This document shows positions 7,817 through 16,502 of a DNA stretch of 47,667 nucleotides, in pieces. The notes below the pieces were generated by a model that saw nothing but the letters and a program-made list of their open reading frames with translations, did not search any database and was not told the DNA's origin. The number at the start of each line of letters is the position of its first letter. Positions within the stretch are counted from its first letter, which is position 1. Location: positions 1 through 47,667 of the forward strand of contig JAILEX010000001.1 of assembly GCA_024687185.1 (NCBI GenBank). Direction: 5' to 3'. The translations under genes and the position numbers were made by a program. Source of the DNA: Bacilli bacterium (GTDB lineage Bacteria > Bacillota_I > Bacilli_A > RFN20 > CAG-826).

Positions 7817-10351
7817 TTATTTATTATGAAGGATTTTCTGCAAAGTCAGTTCGAGTAGTTCTATGTCGATAGGCTTGGAAAGATGAGCGTTCATGCCTAC
7901 GTCTAGACACTTCTGGGCGTCTTCTGCAAAGGCGTCCGCGGTAAGGGCGATAATAGGAATCTCCGCCGCGTCTTTTCTACGTAATCCCCTAATGGCGGCG
8001 GTAGCCTCAAAGCCATTCATGTTGGGCATCCTTAAATCCATTAGGATAACCTGATAATAGCCAGGATCATGGGACTTAAATGCCTCTAGGGCAAGGCGGC
8101 CGTCTTCGGCGATTTCCACCAAACAGCCTCTATCCTCGAGTATGCTCATCATGATCTCGGCGTTGATATATTGGTCTTCGGCGACAAGGATCCTCATACC
8201 GGCTAAGTCTAGCTTCTCGTTTTCTTTGCTAGAACTCTCTTCCTTGGAGGTAAATCCGACTAAGCCCTGATAGATCGTCGATTTGAATAGAGGCTTAGGA
8301 ATAAAGCGAGATGCCCCGGCTTCTTTTGCCTCGTCTTCGAAATCAAAGCCGTCGTATGCGGAGATTAGACAAATAGGTAAGCCGTCATCCACCACTTTCC
8401 TTAATTCTTTGATGAGCTCGATGCCATTCATATCCTCTAGCCTATAATCGACTAAGATTGCAAAATAAGAAGTGCTCTTCACCTTCTCTAACGCCTCTTT
8501 GCCACTTGTGCAATATTCACCAACGGCATGGAGCTGTTCGATATTTTCCACCGCAGATAGGCAAAGGTCCTTATTGTCGTCGACCACGAGGATTTTGCAT
8601 CCCTCTAGGCTTAATTCGCCATCGTCATGGAAGGATTCGAAGTCCACGGTCACATGGAAGGTGGTTCCCACACCCAATTCGCTTTCAAATGCGATGGTCC
8701 CACCCATCATATCGACGATGTGTTTCACTATCGACATGCCTAGACCCGTGCCTTGGGTCTTATGGATGCGTTTGTTGTCTTCCCTTTCGAAGGCGGTGAA
8801 TAACTTGGTCTGGAATTCCTTGGACATGCCAATGCCATTATCCTTGACGATGAAATGGGTCTTCACATGCCCTTCGCCCTTCTCGGATTTCTCTTGGAAG
8901 ATGGATAAGGAGATCTCGCCTTCATAGTCGGTGAACTTCATCGCGTTGGAAAGAAGGTTGAGGAGCACCTGGTTGATCCTGACTTCGTCGGCGTAGATAT
9001 TCTCGCTATCGATGTTGCCAATCGTGACGTCGAACTTCTGCTTCTTATCCTTGATACCGGGCTTAATGATCTCGCAGATGGATGCGACAATTTCACGCAA
9101 GGAGACCTTCGCGTTATTAAGCACAAGCTTGCCCGATTCGATCTTCGACATATCAAGGATATCGTTGATTAGCCCCAATAACTGCTTGCTGGACAAATCG
9201 ATTTTGTGGATGCAATCCTTCACCTTTTCCTTATCGTCGATATGGTGCTCGGCGATCTCACTCATACCGATGATGGCGTTCATCGGCGTACGGATATCGT
9301 GAGACATATTGGAAAGGAATTCGCTTTTCGCCTTATTCGCGGCCTCCGCCTTTTGGTTGGCCTCCACAAGTTCCTCGTTTTGCCTATTGATGATGTCTAG
9401 GTTTTTCTGCAATTCCTCCGCGGCGGCCTTTTGTTTCTTTGAGGTACTGGAGGTATAAACGGCAAAACCGATGGCGATAAGGATCATCTGGATCAAAACG
9501 ACGAAGAGGATGATGACGATGGGGTTGCGCCCGAGGAAGTCCTGGAAGGAGACGTTTTGATAACGGGAGGTAACCCATTTGTTGTCTAGCATCTTGATGA
9601 AGCCTTCGACCTGAAGCTCCTTGATCACGTCGTTTAGCCTAGAGCAAAGCGCAGTGTCTTCGCTTTTTAAGGCCATGCAGCCATACATGTAGCTAACCTG
9701 GTAACTAGAGACGATCACATTCCTCGCATTTAGTTTATCGACGAAGGAATTGCCGACCTGAATCGGGCAAATGACATAATCTAGTTCGCCCGTAAGGATC
9801 ATCTCAAACATCTCTTGGTAGGTATAGCCAGTGATGATCTTCATGCCGAGTTCATCGAAGGTGTTATAGGCGGCGACCTTCATGCCATAGAGCTCGCCGA
9901 CATAGTTGACTGCCTTTTTGCCATAGACGACGTATTGCTTTTCGTCAGTTGGAATCGTGCCAATTAGGTCATCGTCTTTTAATATCGCGTTGGATTCCAT
10001 GTTGAGGATGATGTCATAGGTGCCGTTTTTCAATCCGGTCTGGCAGTCTTCCCAATCCATTAGTTTTAGATCGAGGTTCATCTCCATCCTATTGGCAACC
10101 TCGGCGATCAATTCGACGTCTAACCCCTTATATTCCCCTTTTTCGATATAGGAAAAGGGCTCGTAGTCGTGGTCGGTTGCGACATGAAGAGTCTCACTAA
10201 AGGTATTTTTTGGAGTGATTGTGACGCTTGGGTCCTTGTTGAAGACGCCGTTGGCGTTTAAAACGACCAAAACGATTGAGGTGACGGTAACGACTATGAA
10301 AGTGGCGATGACGCCGATTATCGCCTTTACCTTTGTCGATAGTTTTTTCAT
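7817..10351 (-). CDS. Hybrid sensor histidine kinase with solute-binding sensor and two receiver domains
   Basis: 844 residues. Order: TM1 (about 9-30); an extracytoplasmic SBP_bac_3-type domain (about 54-262) like amino-acid ABC binding proteins; TM2 (about 278-300); a coiled coil; HisKA with His351 in SNMSHDIRTPMN; an HATPase domain with N-box NQVLLNLLSNA and G-box GTGLGMS; receiver 1 with Asp635 (LVDYRLED); and receiver 2 with Asp772 (MDLRMPNMNGFEA). It should sense a small extracellular solute such as an amino acid and relay phosphate internally. No separate response regulator or DNA-binding output is nearby. AAAGGAGG precedes the ATG at 10351. Its receiver 2 closely resembles the receiver of the kinase at 18796-20379. 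Confidence 0.92.
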   Translation of the reverse strand: MKKLSTKVKAIIGVIATFIVVTVTSIVLVVLNANGVFNKDPSVTITPKNTFSETLHVATDHDYEPFSYIEKGEYKGLDVELIAEVANRMEMNLDLKLMDWEDCQTGLKNGTYDIILNMESNAILKDDDLIGTIPTDEKQYVVYGKKAVNYVGELYGMKVAAYNTFDELGMKIITGYTYQEMFEMILTGELDYVICPIQVGNSFVDKLNARNVIVSSYQVSYMYGCMALKSEDTALCSRLNDVIKELQVEGFIKMLDNKWVTSRYQNVSFQDFLGRNPIVIILFVVLIQMILIAIGFAVYTSSTSKKQKAAAEELQKNLDIINRQNEELVEANQKAEAANKAKSEFLSNMSHDIRTPMNAIIGMSEIAEHHIDDKEKVKDCIHKIDLSSKQLLGLINDILDMSKIESGKLVLNNAKVSLREIVASICEIIKPGIKDKKQKFDVTIGNIDSENIYADEVRINQVLLNLLSNAMKFTDYEGEISLSIFQEKSEKGEGHVKTHFIVKDNGIGMSKEFQTKLFTAFEREDNKRIHKTQGTGLGMSIVKHIVDMMGGTIAFESELGVGTTFHVTVDFESFHDDGELSLEGCKILVVDDNKDLCLSAVENIEQLHAVGEYCTSGKEALEKVKSTSYFAILVDYRLEDMNGIELIKELRKVVDDGLPICLISAYDGFDFEDEAKEAGASRFIPKPLFKSTIYQGLVGFTSKEESSSKENEKLDLAGMRILVAEDQYINAEIMMSILEDRGCLVEIAEDGRLALEAFKSHDPGYYQVILMDLRMPNMNGFEATAAIRGLRRKDAAEIPIIALTADAFAEDAQKCLDVGMNAHLSKPIDIELLELTLQKILHNK

Positions 10352-10561
10352 ATGAAGGCGCCTCCTTTAAATGCGTATGAGGCAAACGTTGCCTTTGTCG
10401 AAGGAAGTTTGTATGTAAATACAACGCAATATAATTATCTTTTTGTTTGCGCCCTTTCACAACATCAAAATGGCCTTTTTCCCTAGATTCGTCGCCTATA
10501 ATCCGCTTATTTGCCCCTAATGACCTTTTGCATTTATTTAATACTACGCCCCCAAAAGAGG

Positions 10562-10567
10562 TAGAAT
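10562..10567 (+). promoter_or_regulatory. -10 box close to start codon
   Basis: TAGAAT lies 9 nt before the ATG at 10577; no ribosome site precedes that ATG. This suggests a 2-3 nt leader or leaderless transcript. No good -35 is seen. Confidence 0.35.
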
Positions 10568-10576
10568 CTTCCCCGT

Positions 10577-11119
10577 ATGGAAAACTCTATGATCAATAAC
10601 GAGGCCCTAGAAGAAGGCCTAATCTACAAAAAAGTCTCACCCAAGGGAGCGAAGTTCAAAGACTACGTGTGGCTATATTTCCACACCATGTTCGGCAGCA
10701 TGCTCGCGGGCATCATCTTCACCCCCATCGCCATTGCCTTTGGGTTGTACCTGCTTATTTCCTCCCAAGATAAAGCCGTCTTCGGGGTGATCCTCCTTAT
10801 CTTAGGAGGGCTTCTATTGCTGCTATTGATGTTCTTACTTCTATTTTTGCCCCTATTGAACGCAAATAGGGCAAGGCACGTCGTTAGGGAAAATAGCTTC
10901 GTCGCGATATACGAAGACAAAATCGAATTCCATTATGAATATCAAGAAGGGCCAAAGGTCGATTACGCCTCCAAAACAAGCGAAATCATATCCGGCAAAG
11001 AATATAAGACCCGCTTCTTCATGAGGGGCAGGATAAATGGCAAGGTCAGCTCCTTCCTCCTAAGCAAGGACGAACTTGACGATAAGGCCAACGAAAGACT
11101 ACGTTCCCTTTGCAAATAG
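10577..11119 (+). CDS. Hypothetical small membrane protein, two TM segments
   Basis: 180 residues. Two strong membrane segments (about 35-58 and 62-92) are followed by a soluble C-terminal domain of about 85 residues rich in charged residues. This resembles YcxB-like/bacterial-PH-like topology, but I do not recognise a family signature. The start at 10577 has no Shine-Dalgarno sequence; the next in-frame ATG (10589) has none either. It is a single gene, with its own terminator at 11146-11180, and is divergent from the large histidine kinase. Function unknown. Confidence 0.7.
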   Translation: MENSMINNEALEEGLIYKKVSPKGAKFKDYVWLYFHTMFGSMLAGIIFTPIAIAFGLYLLISSQDKAVFGVILLILGGLLLLLLMFLLLFLPLLNANRARHVVRENSFVAIYEDKIEFHYEYQEGPKVDYASKTSEIISGKEYKTRFFMRGRINGKVSSFLLSKDELDDKANERLRSLCK

Positions 11120-11145
11120 GCGACGCACACACCAATAAAGGAAGT

Positions 11146-11180
11146 AACCGCGACAAGACGCCCGTCGCGGTTATTTTTTT
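11146..11180 (+). terminator. Rho-independent terminator
   Basis: Perfect 9-bp stem AACCGCGAC/GTCGCGGTT (11146-11154 and 11164-11172) with a 9-nt loop, followed by ATTTTTTT. It ends the membrane-protein gene at 11119. Confidence 0.92.
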
Positions 11181-11227
11181 CTTTCGCCAAGCCTCCGTTT
11201 TCCTAAAGCAGTTTTCCCGCGAGCATG

Positions 11228-11233
11228 TATAAT
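11228..11233 (+). promoter_or_regulatory. -10 box for the small ORF / aminotransferase operon
   Basis: TATAAT at 11228-11233, then a short GCCG/CGGC stem-loop, then AAGGAG before the ATG at 11274. No convincing -35 is seen. Confidence 0.45.
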
Positions 11234-11273
11234 GGCGTCGTTATGCCGATTAACGGCAAGAAAGGAGAAAACA

Positions 11274-11447
11274 ATGACCAACCTTACCCGAGTCTATGAA
11301 GGTTTGAAGAAGAACGCCTTAAACAAAGCGTTCCTACAGGCCGCCGAAGAGATCAATCCCTCCCTCGACCAAGTCGCTTACCATGACCCCCGTCTAGAGA
11401 GTCTTGATCTCCTTTTTAGGATTAACGTTCAGGGGGCGAGTCTATAA
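11274..11447 (+). CDS. Small protein translationally coupled to aminotransferase
   Basis: 57 residues, with a strong AAGGAG 6-7 nt before the ATG at 11274. Its TAA stop overlaps the downstream ATG by one base (TAATG at 11445-11449), which implies translational coupling. The sequence is largely helical and charged (RVYEGLKKNALNKAFLQAAE near the N-terminus); no family is recognised. The aminotransferase that follows already starts where class I enzymes normally start, so this is not an obvious cut-off N-terminus. It could be a partner subunit, a stability factor or a leader peptide. Confidence 0.6.
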   Translation: MTNLTRVYEGLKKNALNKAFLQAAEEINPSLDQVAYHDPRLESLDLLFRINVQGASL

Positions 11448-12610
11448 TGGCCAACGCAAAATTCCCAAGCGATTTGGTGCTCGCATTAAATCACCAAGCG
11501 GAGGAAAGGGCCAAAAAGGGCATCGACGTCACCAATGCGACCGTCGGCATGTTCTTCAAAGACGATGGCAGCCTTCCCATCCCCTCTTGCTTCACTTCGC
11601 AAGACTTCACCAAAAACACCAAGTACACCTATTCCCCCACAGTAGGCGTGCCCGGCTATCTAAAAAACGTATTGCCGTGGTTTTTTAAGGAAGAGGTAGC
11701 CTCCCTTCCTTCCGATCGTTTCACAATGGCAACCCCAGGAGGCACCGGGGCGTTATTCCTCTCTTTCTACGAGCTAAACGAACAAGGATATAAAATCCTC
11801 TATCCCGAAATCAGCTGGCCAAACTACCCCAATATCGTAAAGGCAACCAAAGCCAAGGCGGATAGATATCCCAATTTCGATGGCAATGCCCTTAATGTAA
11901 AGGGGATAAAGGGAAAGATGGGAAAAGGCAAAGTCGCCTTGCTTATCAATGACCCCTGCCAAAACCCAACCGGCTATTCCATGAGCAAGCAGGATTGGGA
12001 TAAGGTCGTGGATCTACTTAACGAAGATCCCTCTAACCGCGCCTTGATCCTAGACCTAGCCTATTATGATTACGCCGAGGAGGAATCGAAGGCCAATATC
12101 ATAGATGCCATTAGGAATATCGATGCACGTATCCCCTGTTTTGTCTGTTTTTCCTTCTCGAAGAGCTTCTCAATCTATGGCCTTCGCGTAGGTGCGCTCA
12201 CTCTCTTCCATGGCTTTGAGGGGGCCAATATCAGACTAAAGGACCTCGCCCGCGCCGCTTGGAGCAGTGGCAACGTCCTCGGCATGAACCTCATTAAGCA
12301 TGCCCTGGACATCGAAGGCAACAAAGAAGAGCTTAGAAACGAACTCGCCGATAACCGAAAGATGTTATCTAGACGCGGGGATTTGTTCCTAAAAGAGGCC
12401 AAGGAGGTGGGACTGGAATCCTATCCCTACCACGAAGGCTTCTTCTGTAGCCTTAAGGTCAATGACGCGGTGAAGGTCGCGGAGACGCTAAGGGAAAAGG
12501 ATATCTTCATCGCCCCGATTGGACCGAATATAATCCGCGTGGCCTTTAGCTGCGTACCCTATTCCAAAATAGGCGGATTGGCTAAGGCAATCAAAGACGC
12601 CGATAACTGA
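11447..12610 (+). CDS. Class I PLP-dependent aminotransferase (aspartate/aromatic type)
   Basis: 387 residues, cytoplasmic. Signature positions are visible: Asn173 in QNPTGYS, Asp203 and Tyr206 in ILDLAYYDY, the Schiff-base Lys239 in SFSKSFSIYGLR, and Arg247. TPGGTGAL near residue 97-103 is the PLP-phosphate loop. The aspartate/aromatic aminotransferase (subgroup Ia) layout fits best, so the reaction is probably amino-group transfer between an aromatic or dicarboxylic amino acid and 2-oxoglutarate. GGGGGCGAG upstream of the ATG is a plausible ribosome site and TAATG coupling links it to the 57-residue ORF. A strong terminator follows at 12625. Confidence 0.88.
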   Translation: MANAKFPSDLVLALNHQAEERAKKGIDVTNATVGMFFKDDGSLPIPSCFTSQDFTKNTKYTYSPTVGVPGYLKNVLPWFFKEEVASLPSDRFTMATPGGTGALFLSFYELNEQGYKILYPEISWPNYPNIVKATKAKADRYPNFDGNALNVKGIKGKMGKGKVALLINDPCQNPTGYSMSKQDWDKVVDLLNEDPSNRALILDLAYYDYAEEESKANIIDAIRNIDARIPCFVCFSFSKSFSIYGLRVGALTLFHGFEGANIRLKDLARAAWSSGNVLGMNLIKHALDIEGNKEELRNELADNRKMLSRRGDLFLKEAKEVGLESYPYHEGFFCSLKVNDAVKVAETLREKDIFIAPIGPNIIRVAFSCVPYSKIGGLAKAIKDADN

Positions 12611-12624
12611 TTTTCACTCCCCAT

Positions 12625-12657
12625 AGGGCCATGGCACAAAAACTTGGCCCTTTTTCT
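12625..12657 (+). terminator. Rho-independent terminator
   Basis: Stem AGGGCCA/TGGCCCT (12625-12631 and 12645-12651) followed by TTTTTCT, 15 nt after the aminotransferase stop. Confidence 0.88.
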
Positions 12658-12756
12658 ATCTGGTTAAAGATAAGGCAAACATTCCTTTTTTCGTTAATTT
12701 CCATACATGAAAGGTCTATATTACAGATAAGCCCAATAGGCTAGGAGGGCATAGCC

Positions 12757-13917
12757 ATGAAGAAAGAAGTCATAACCCTTACCCTATCCGCCATCGCCTT
12801 AACCGTCTTGGCGAGTTGCGGCAATAACAATAGCTCAAAAAGCCAAAGCACAAGCGCGGATATGGCGTCTATGCCTCTATTGGAAAGTTGCGCCATCCAC
12901 CATGATGACGAATTCGGCGGGGCCTATATCGACATTTCGATCGCGGACTTCAACGCCCTTGGCTTTTCCTTTGGCGATAGCGTATCCATAACCTTCGTTA
13001 GCGGGAAGGATTCCATCACCTTCGACGACATCGGCTACTATAGCGGATATTATGTCCCCGCAGGACAAGACCTACTCGTCGGCTATAAAGGCTATGACTA
13101 TATCAAATACTGCATCAACTATGGCGAGGATATCTATGCCGCAAACGGTTTCGATACGAATACCAAGGTCACGGTTTCCCTAAAGGAAGCAGGCAAATAT
13201 CTAGGCGTGGAGGAGACGCTTTCCATCTCCTATAGCGACGATAAGGCAAGCTATCCTAGCGATGAGGCCTTCGCCAATTTCAGGGAAGTCAAGGTCGGCA
13301 ACATCAAACCAGGCCGCCTATATAGGGGAGCGTCCCCGCTTGATGACACCCGCAAAAGGGCAAGCACCGTCTCTTCCCTATTGAAGAAAAACGGCATCGC
13401 CTACAATATCGATCTCGCCGATAAAAAAGAGAACATAGCAACCCAATCCAAATACGTGATTAGCGAATATATGCAATCGCTTATTGATAACGACAAATGC
13501 ATCTTTTTGGGCATGGCCGCGGCCTATAAGGCGGAGGAATTCTCCGTGAAGATGAAGACGATGTTCGAGGCTATCCTAAATAACGAAGGCCCCTATTACC
13601 TACATTGCCTAGAAGGCAAGGATAGGACGGGATATGTCTGCATGGTCATCGAGGCTTTGTGCGGGGCGACCTACGAGGAGCTAGTCGAAGACTACTTCAT
13701 CACCTATAGCAACTACTATGGGATAGAAAAGGGCTCGAAGAAATACGAGACGATCAAGGAAATCCATATCGACGAGATGATCCGTTATGTCTTTAGCTTC
13801 GATGAAAAGACGGGGCTATTTGGCGCCGGCTATTATTCCAAGGCCAGGGCCTATCTAGCTAGCATCGGTTTAAGCGAAAGCCAAATAGACGCCCTGCAAG
13901 AGAAATTCAGCGATTAG
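12757..13917 (+). CDS. Lipoprotein tyrosine phosphatase (Y_phosphatase3 / PTP loop)
   Basis: 386 residues. The lipobox VLASC places the lipidated Cys at 21, so the protein is outside the membrane. The C-terminal half has the phosphatase loop HCLEGKDRTG with Cys284 and Arg290, and an earlier segment RLYRGASPLDD typical of Y_phosphatase3-type enzymes. Residues about 40-165 form an extra N-terminal domain (GGAYIDISIADFNALGFSFGD) that I cannot assign. AGGAGGG lies about 8 nt before the ATG. Substrate could be phosphotyrosine, phosphoinositide or another phospho-ester; host-directed action is possible but unproven. The DUF4037 gene follows after 54 nt. Confidence 0.85.
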   Translation: MKKEVITLTLSAIALTVLASCGNNNSSKSQSTSADMASMPLLESCAIHHDDEFGGAYIDISIADFNALGFSFGDSVSITFVSGKDSITFDDIGYYSGYYVPAGQDLLVGYKGYDYIKYCINYGEDIYAANGFDTNTKVTVSLKEAGKYLGVEETLSISYSDDKASYPSDEAFANFREVKVGNIKPGRLYRGASPLDDTRKRASTVSSLLKKNGIAYNIDLADKKENIATQSKYVISEYMQSLIDNDKCIFLGMAAAYKAEEFSVKMKTMFEAILNNEGPYYLHCLEGKDRTGYVCMVIEALCGATYEELVEDYFITYSNYYGIEKGSKKYETIKEIHIDEMIRYVFSFDEKTGLFGAGYYSKARAYLASIGLSESQIDALQEKFSD

Positions 13918-13971
13918 CCATATCGATTCCAAAGGCACGTCCTCCGTTCGGATGGTATCATTAGCAAGCCC

Positions 13972-14913
13972 ATGCCCAAGGTAAGCGAGAAAAACAAAGC
14001 ATTCTACGAAAAGAAGGTCAGGAAGATGATCCATGACCGCTTTTCCTCCTATGAACCTCGTATCGCCGTTGGCTTAGTCGGGGAAGGCTCCGATTGCTTT
14101 GGCTATGACGACGAACTCTCTAGGGACCATGATTTCGGGACCGGGGTTTGCCTATGGCTAAATGAGGAGGACTATTCCCTAATCGGGGAAGAACTCTCCA
14201 AAGCCTATGGGGAACTCGTGGACGAGAAGGAACGCTCCTTCATGACCAAAAGGCTAAAAGAAAGAAGAGGAGTCCATTCCATCCGTGCCTTCTATTCGAA
14301 TATCCTAGGAATCGAAATCGACCCCAAAAACCCCAATTTAAGCGAAGAACAATGGAAAGCCCTCGACCATTCCTGCCTAAAAACGGCCACAAACGGGGTG
14401 ATTTTTCGCGATGACCTAGGGGAATTCACTAGATTCAGGAACTACCTCCTTTCCTATTACCCAGAGAAAATCTGGAGGATGAGGATCGCCGAGCAATTAC
14501 ATAAATTCGCCTCTTCCTTCCAAACCAACTATTCCCGTTGCATGGCTAGAAAAGACATCGTCACCGCGACCCTATGCAAGGCAAAGGGCATGGAAGCCGC
14601 GATGGAACTCTTCTTTTTGCTAAACAGAGTATACCCGCCCTATTACAAATGGACCTTCCATGCCTTAAAAGACCTCGATAAGGAAGGCGTCTATTCCAAG
14701 AAGCTAGAGTCTTTGGCGGAAGAGCCGATCAGACTTGAGGCATGGGAGGGAAGCGTCTATCTCCCCCATAGGCAAAACTATAAGGATATGAACGTCTGCA
14801 TCTGCGAGGAAATCGCCTCCGAGATCGAAGAGCTTCTTTTTTCCAAAGGGCTCATCCATAAAAGGGGACGTTACCTAGAAGCCCACGTGGACGAAGTGTT
14901 GGGCAACATTTGA
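13972..14913 (+). CDS. DUF4037 nucleotidyltransferase-like protein
   Basis: 313 residues. The segment with GLVGEGSDCFGYDDELSRDH (about 34-53) is the characteristic nucleotidyltransferase-like block of DUF4037 proteins, with GSxxFG followed by acidic residues. The remainder is helical, with no signal or TM segment. Members are putative nucleotidyltransferases related to aminoglycoside or small-molecule adenylyltransferases; the substrate is unknown. The ATG at 13972 has no Shine-Dalgarno sequence. A TATCAT box (13956-13961) lies 10 nt upstream, so it may have its own near-leaderless transcript, or be read through from the phosphatase gene. Confidence 0.78.
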   Translation: MPKVSEKNKAFYEKKVRKMIHDRFSSYEPRIAVGLVGEGSDCFGYDDELSRDHDFGTGVCLWLNEEDYSLIGEELSKAYGELVDEKERSFMTKRLKERRGVHSIRAFYSNILGIEIDPKNPNLSEEQWKALDHSCLKTATNGVIFRDDLGEFTRFRNYLLSYYPEKIWRMRIAEQLHKFASSFQTNYSRCMARKDIVTATLCKAKGMEAAMELFFLLNRVYPPYYKWTFHALKDLDKEGVYSKKLESLAEEPIRLEAWEGSVYLPHRQNYKDMNVCICEEIASEIEELLFSKGLIHKRGRYLEAHVDEVLGNI

Positions 14914-14972
14914 CCCCATACAATAAAACGTGCGTATTTGTATTGATTAATCGGATTATTCCCTATATTCAA

Positions 14973-15002
14973 TTGCCTATTTTTCCATTAAAAAACTATA
15001 AT
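14973..15002 (+). promoter_or_regulatory. Sigma-A type promoter for the secreted-protein gene
   Basis: TTGCCT (14973-14978), an 18-bp spacer and a perfect TATAAT (14997-15002), about 40 nt before the ATG at 15043, which has a GGAAGGTG ribosome site. Confidence 0.65.
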
Positions 15003-15042
15003 TGTTTCAATAATTAAAAGTTATGGAAGGTGTTAGACGAAT

Positions 15043-15636
15043 ATGAAGGCAAGACATGTATTATCTCTAGCAACCGTCTTGGTTTTGACCGCGGGCGTGG
15101 TCGCCGCTTTTGCAGTTAACCAGGATAAGTCCCTAAGCGTCGCTTTGGGCGGACAGGAAAAAGTGGACCACCACATCACCTTCACAAAGGCCAATGTCAG
15201 CGAATTCCTAAACGAGGATGGCTTTGCCTTAGCGGAATTAAGCGCGACTACCGATAACGGGAATACGTTTAAATCAAGCGATATAACCATCCAGGATTAT
15301 GGTTCGGAAGGGCCAAAGCAAGGCGGTGAAGACGATGATTTCATCTTCCTAATCCATAACGCCGGCCATCCTTACTATTGCGATAATTATGTTAATTTCT
15401 ACCTATCCTTTGCCATGAACGTCGATGTCGCAAACTCCGTCAGGGTCACCGTCACTAGAACCACCCATTTCAACGATGGCGAATCAACAAGCAACTCCAC
15501 GCAGGTGGAAGAGGCGAACAAGGAAACCACGGACAACCTCTCCTATAGCATCAACTATTCCTTTGAGTTTACCAATAAGTATTTCGAATACGTCACAATA
15601 GACGCGGTGGACGTCTATTATTCCTGCACTTACTAG
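15043..15636 (+). CDS. Secreted or membrane-anchored protein of unknown function
   Basis: 197 residues. A clear Sec signal (about 6-27, ending VVAAFA) is followed by a beta-rich, Asn/Thr/Ser-rich domain with acidic patches (for example GGEDDDF). Two Cys-containing Tyr clusters occur (YYCDNY and the C-terminal SCTY), which might form a disulfide. The N-terminus, with a hydrophobic segment then Ala-Val-Asn, is loosely reminiscent of SipW/TasA-type secreted proteins, but the family is not recognised. Ribosome site GGAAGGTG. Convergent with the gene ending at 15657, with only 20 bp between stops and no obvious terminator. Confidence 0.72.
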   Translation: MKARHVLSLATVLVLTAGVVAAFAVNQDKSLSVALGGQEKVDHHITFTKANVSEFLNEDGFALAELSATTDNGNTFKSSDITIQDYGSEGPKQGGEDDDFIFLIHNAGHPYYCDNYVNFYLSFAMNVDVANSVRVTVTRTTHFNDGESTSNSTQVEEANKETTDNLSYSINYSFEFTNKYFEYVTIDAVDVYYSCTY

Positions 15637-15656
15637 AAAAAGAGGGGACCCATACA

Positions 15657-16415
15657 TCAATATTGGCCAACGTCTTTGCCAATCTTATAGAGAAGGACCT
15701 TGCCATAGGGTCCTTCTTTTGTTTCTTCCCCTTCTATGATTTCCCTTTGCTTTAAAGCGTCTACGCCTTCCTCAAATAGCCTTTTAAGCAGCCTTCCGCC
15801 TTGGTGATATTCGAATAGGGAAAGGACGTCTTCATGGATTTCTCTCCCCTGTTTTATGGCGAAGTCTATGTCCGAAACGTGGTCTATTGGGTTTAGGCCA
15901 TCCAAAAGCACTATTTCAGGAAGTTTCACCTCATAACGATAAACCGCTTCTTCCTTGGCTTTGGATGCGGGTTCCAAACAGGCTTTGATAAACTTATGGG
16001 CCTCCCCGTCGAAGCTAGATCTTTCGGTTATGATCTCTATCTTGCCCACTAACGTTAACGGCTTAGAAAGCATCTTCCTATGCAGCTTTAGGCATTTAAG
16101 AATATGGTCGACGGTTTGATTGGGCGAAAGGCAATAATTGTAGGTTTTGATGAAAAAGGCAAATAGGCTTCCTCTATTTGGGGAAACCCAATTGGGTAAG
16201 ACGTCCCCTTTAACGAAGCGAAGGACGTTTCCCAAATCCTTCTCCCCTTTCTTTTCCAATAACCTTGCGATCTCCTTTAAATAGGCGTCGAAATCGGGAT
16301 GAAGCTCCCTAAATGCCTCTAGCATTCCCTTGAAGTAGCCATCAAGATGGCCTAAGGGCGCGCCATAGTAACGCGGCTTTTCCAGGAACTCGCGTTCCCT
16401 GTCTTTGAATTCCAT
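15657..16415 (-). CDS. Unknown cytoplasmic protein under an S-box-like attenuator
   Basis: 252 residues from the ATG at 16415, selected because AAGGAGG lies about 9 nt upstream; longer frames start inside the leader terminator. No signal or TM segment. It is mixed alpha/beta with several Lys/Glu-rich helices; the segment DGLNPIDHVSDIDFA and the C-terminal GPYGKVLLYKIGKD look folded and conserved. I do not recognise the family. The leader upstream (16460-16605) has the layout of a transcription-attenuating riboswitch with S-box-like sequence, so a link to methionine/SAM metabolism is a reasonable guess only. No partner gene is co-transcribed. Confidence 0.7.
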   Translation of the reverse strand: MEFKDREREFLEKPRYYGAPLGHLDGYFKGMLEAFRELHPDFDAYLKEIARLLEKKGEKDLGNVLRFVKGDVLPNWVSPNRGSLFAFFIKTYNYCLSPNQTVDHILKCLKLHRKMLSKPLTLVGKIEIITERSSFDGEAHKFIKACLEPASKAKEEAVYRYEVKLPEIVLLDGLNPIDHVSDIDFAIKQGREIHEDVLSLFEYHQGGRLLKRLFEEGVDALKQREIIEGEETKEGPYGKVLLYKIGKDVGQY

Positions 16416-16459
16416 TATTGTTTTTTTCCTCCTTAATGGATTGTTGGGTCCATAAAGAG

Positions 16460-16485
16460 AAAAACTCCCATCGCGACGAAGGGAG
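16460..16485 (-). terminator. Attenuator terminator of the S-box-like leader
   Basis: Minus strand: CTCCC-T-TCG, loop TCG, CGA-T-GGGAG (16485-16465), then TTTTTCTCTTT. The 5' arm TCCCTTCGTC (475-484 of 16 kb) can instead pair with GACGATGGGA (16505-16514) in 9 of 10 positions, giving an antiterminator. It lies about 30 nt before the ribosome site of the 15657-16415 gene. Confidence 0.75.
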
Positions 16486-16502
16486 CCAAGAAAACCAGAT
16501 TG

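Noticed and set aside
10379-10393. AGGCAA-ACG-TTGCCT in the leader of the large histidine kinase as a riboswitch
   Set aside because: It is a short hairpin only, with no terminator, T-run or conserved aptamer core.
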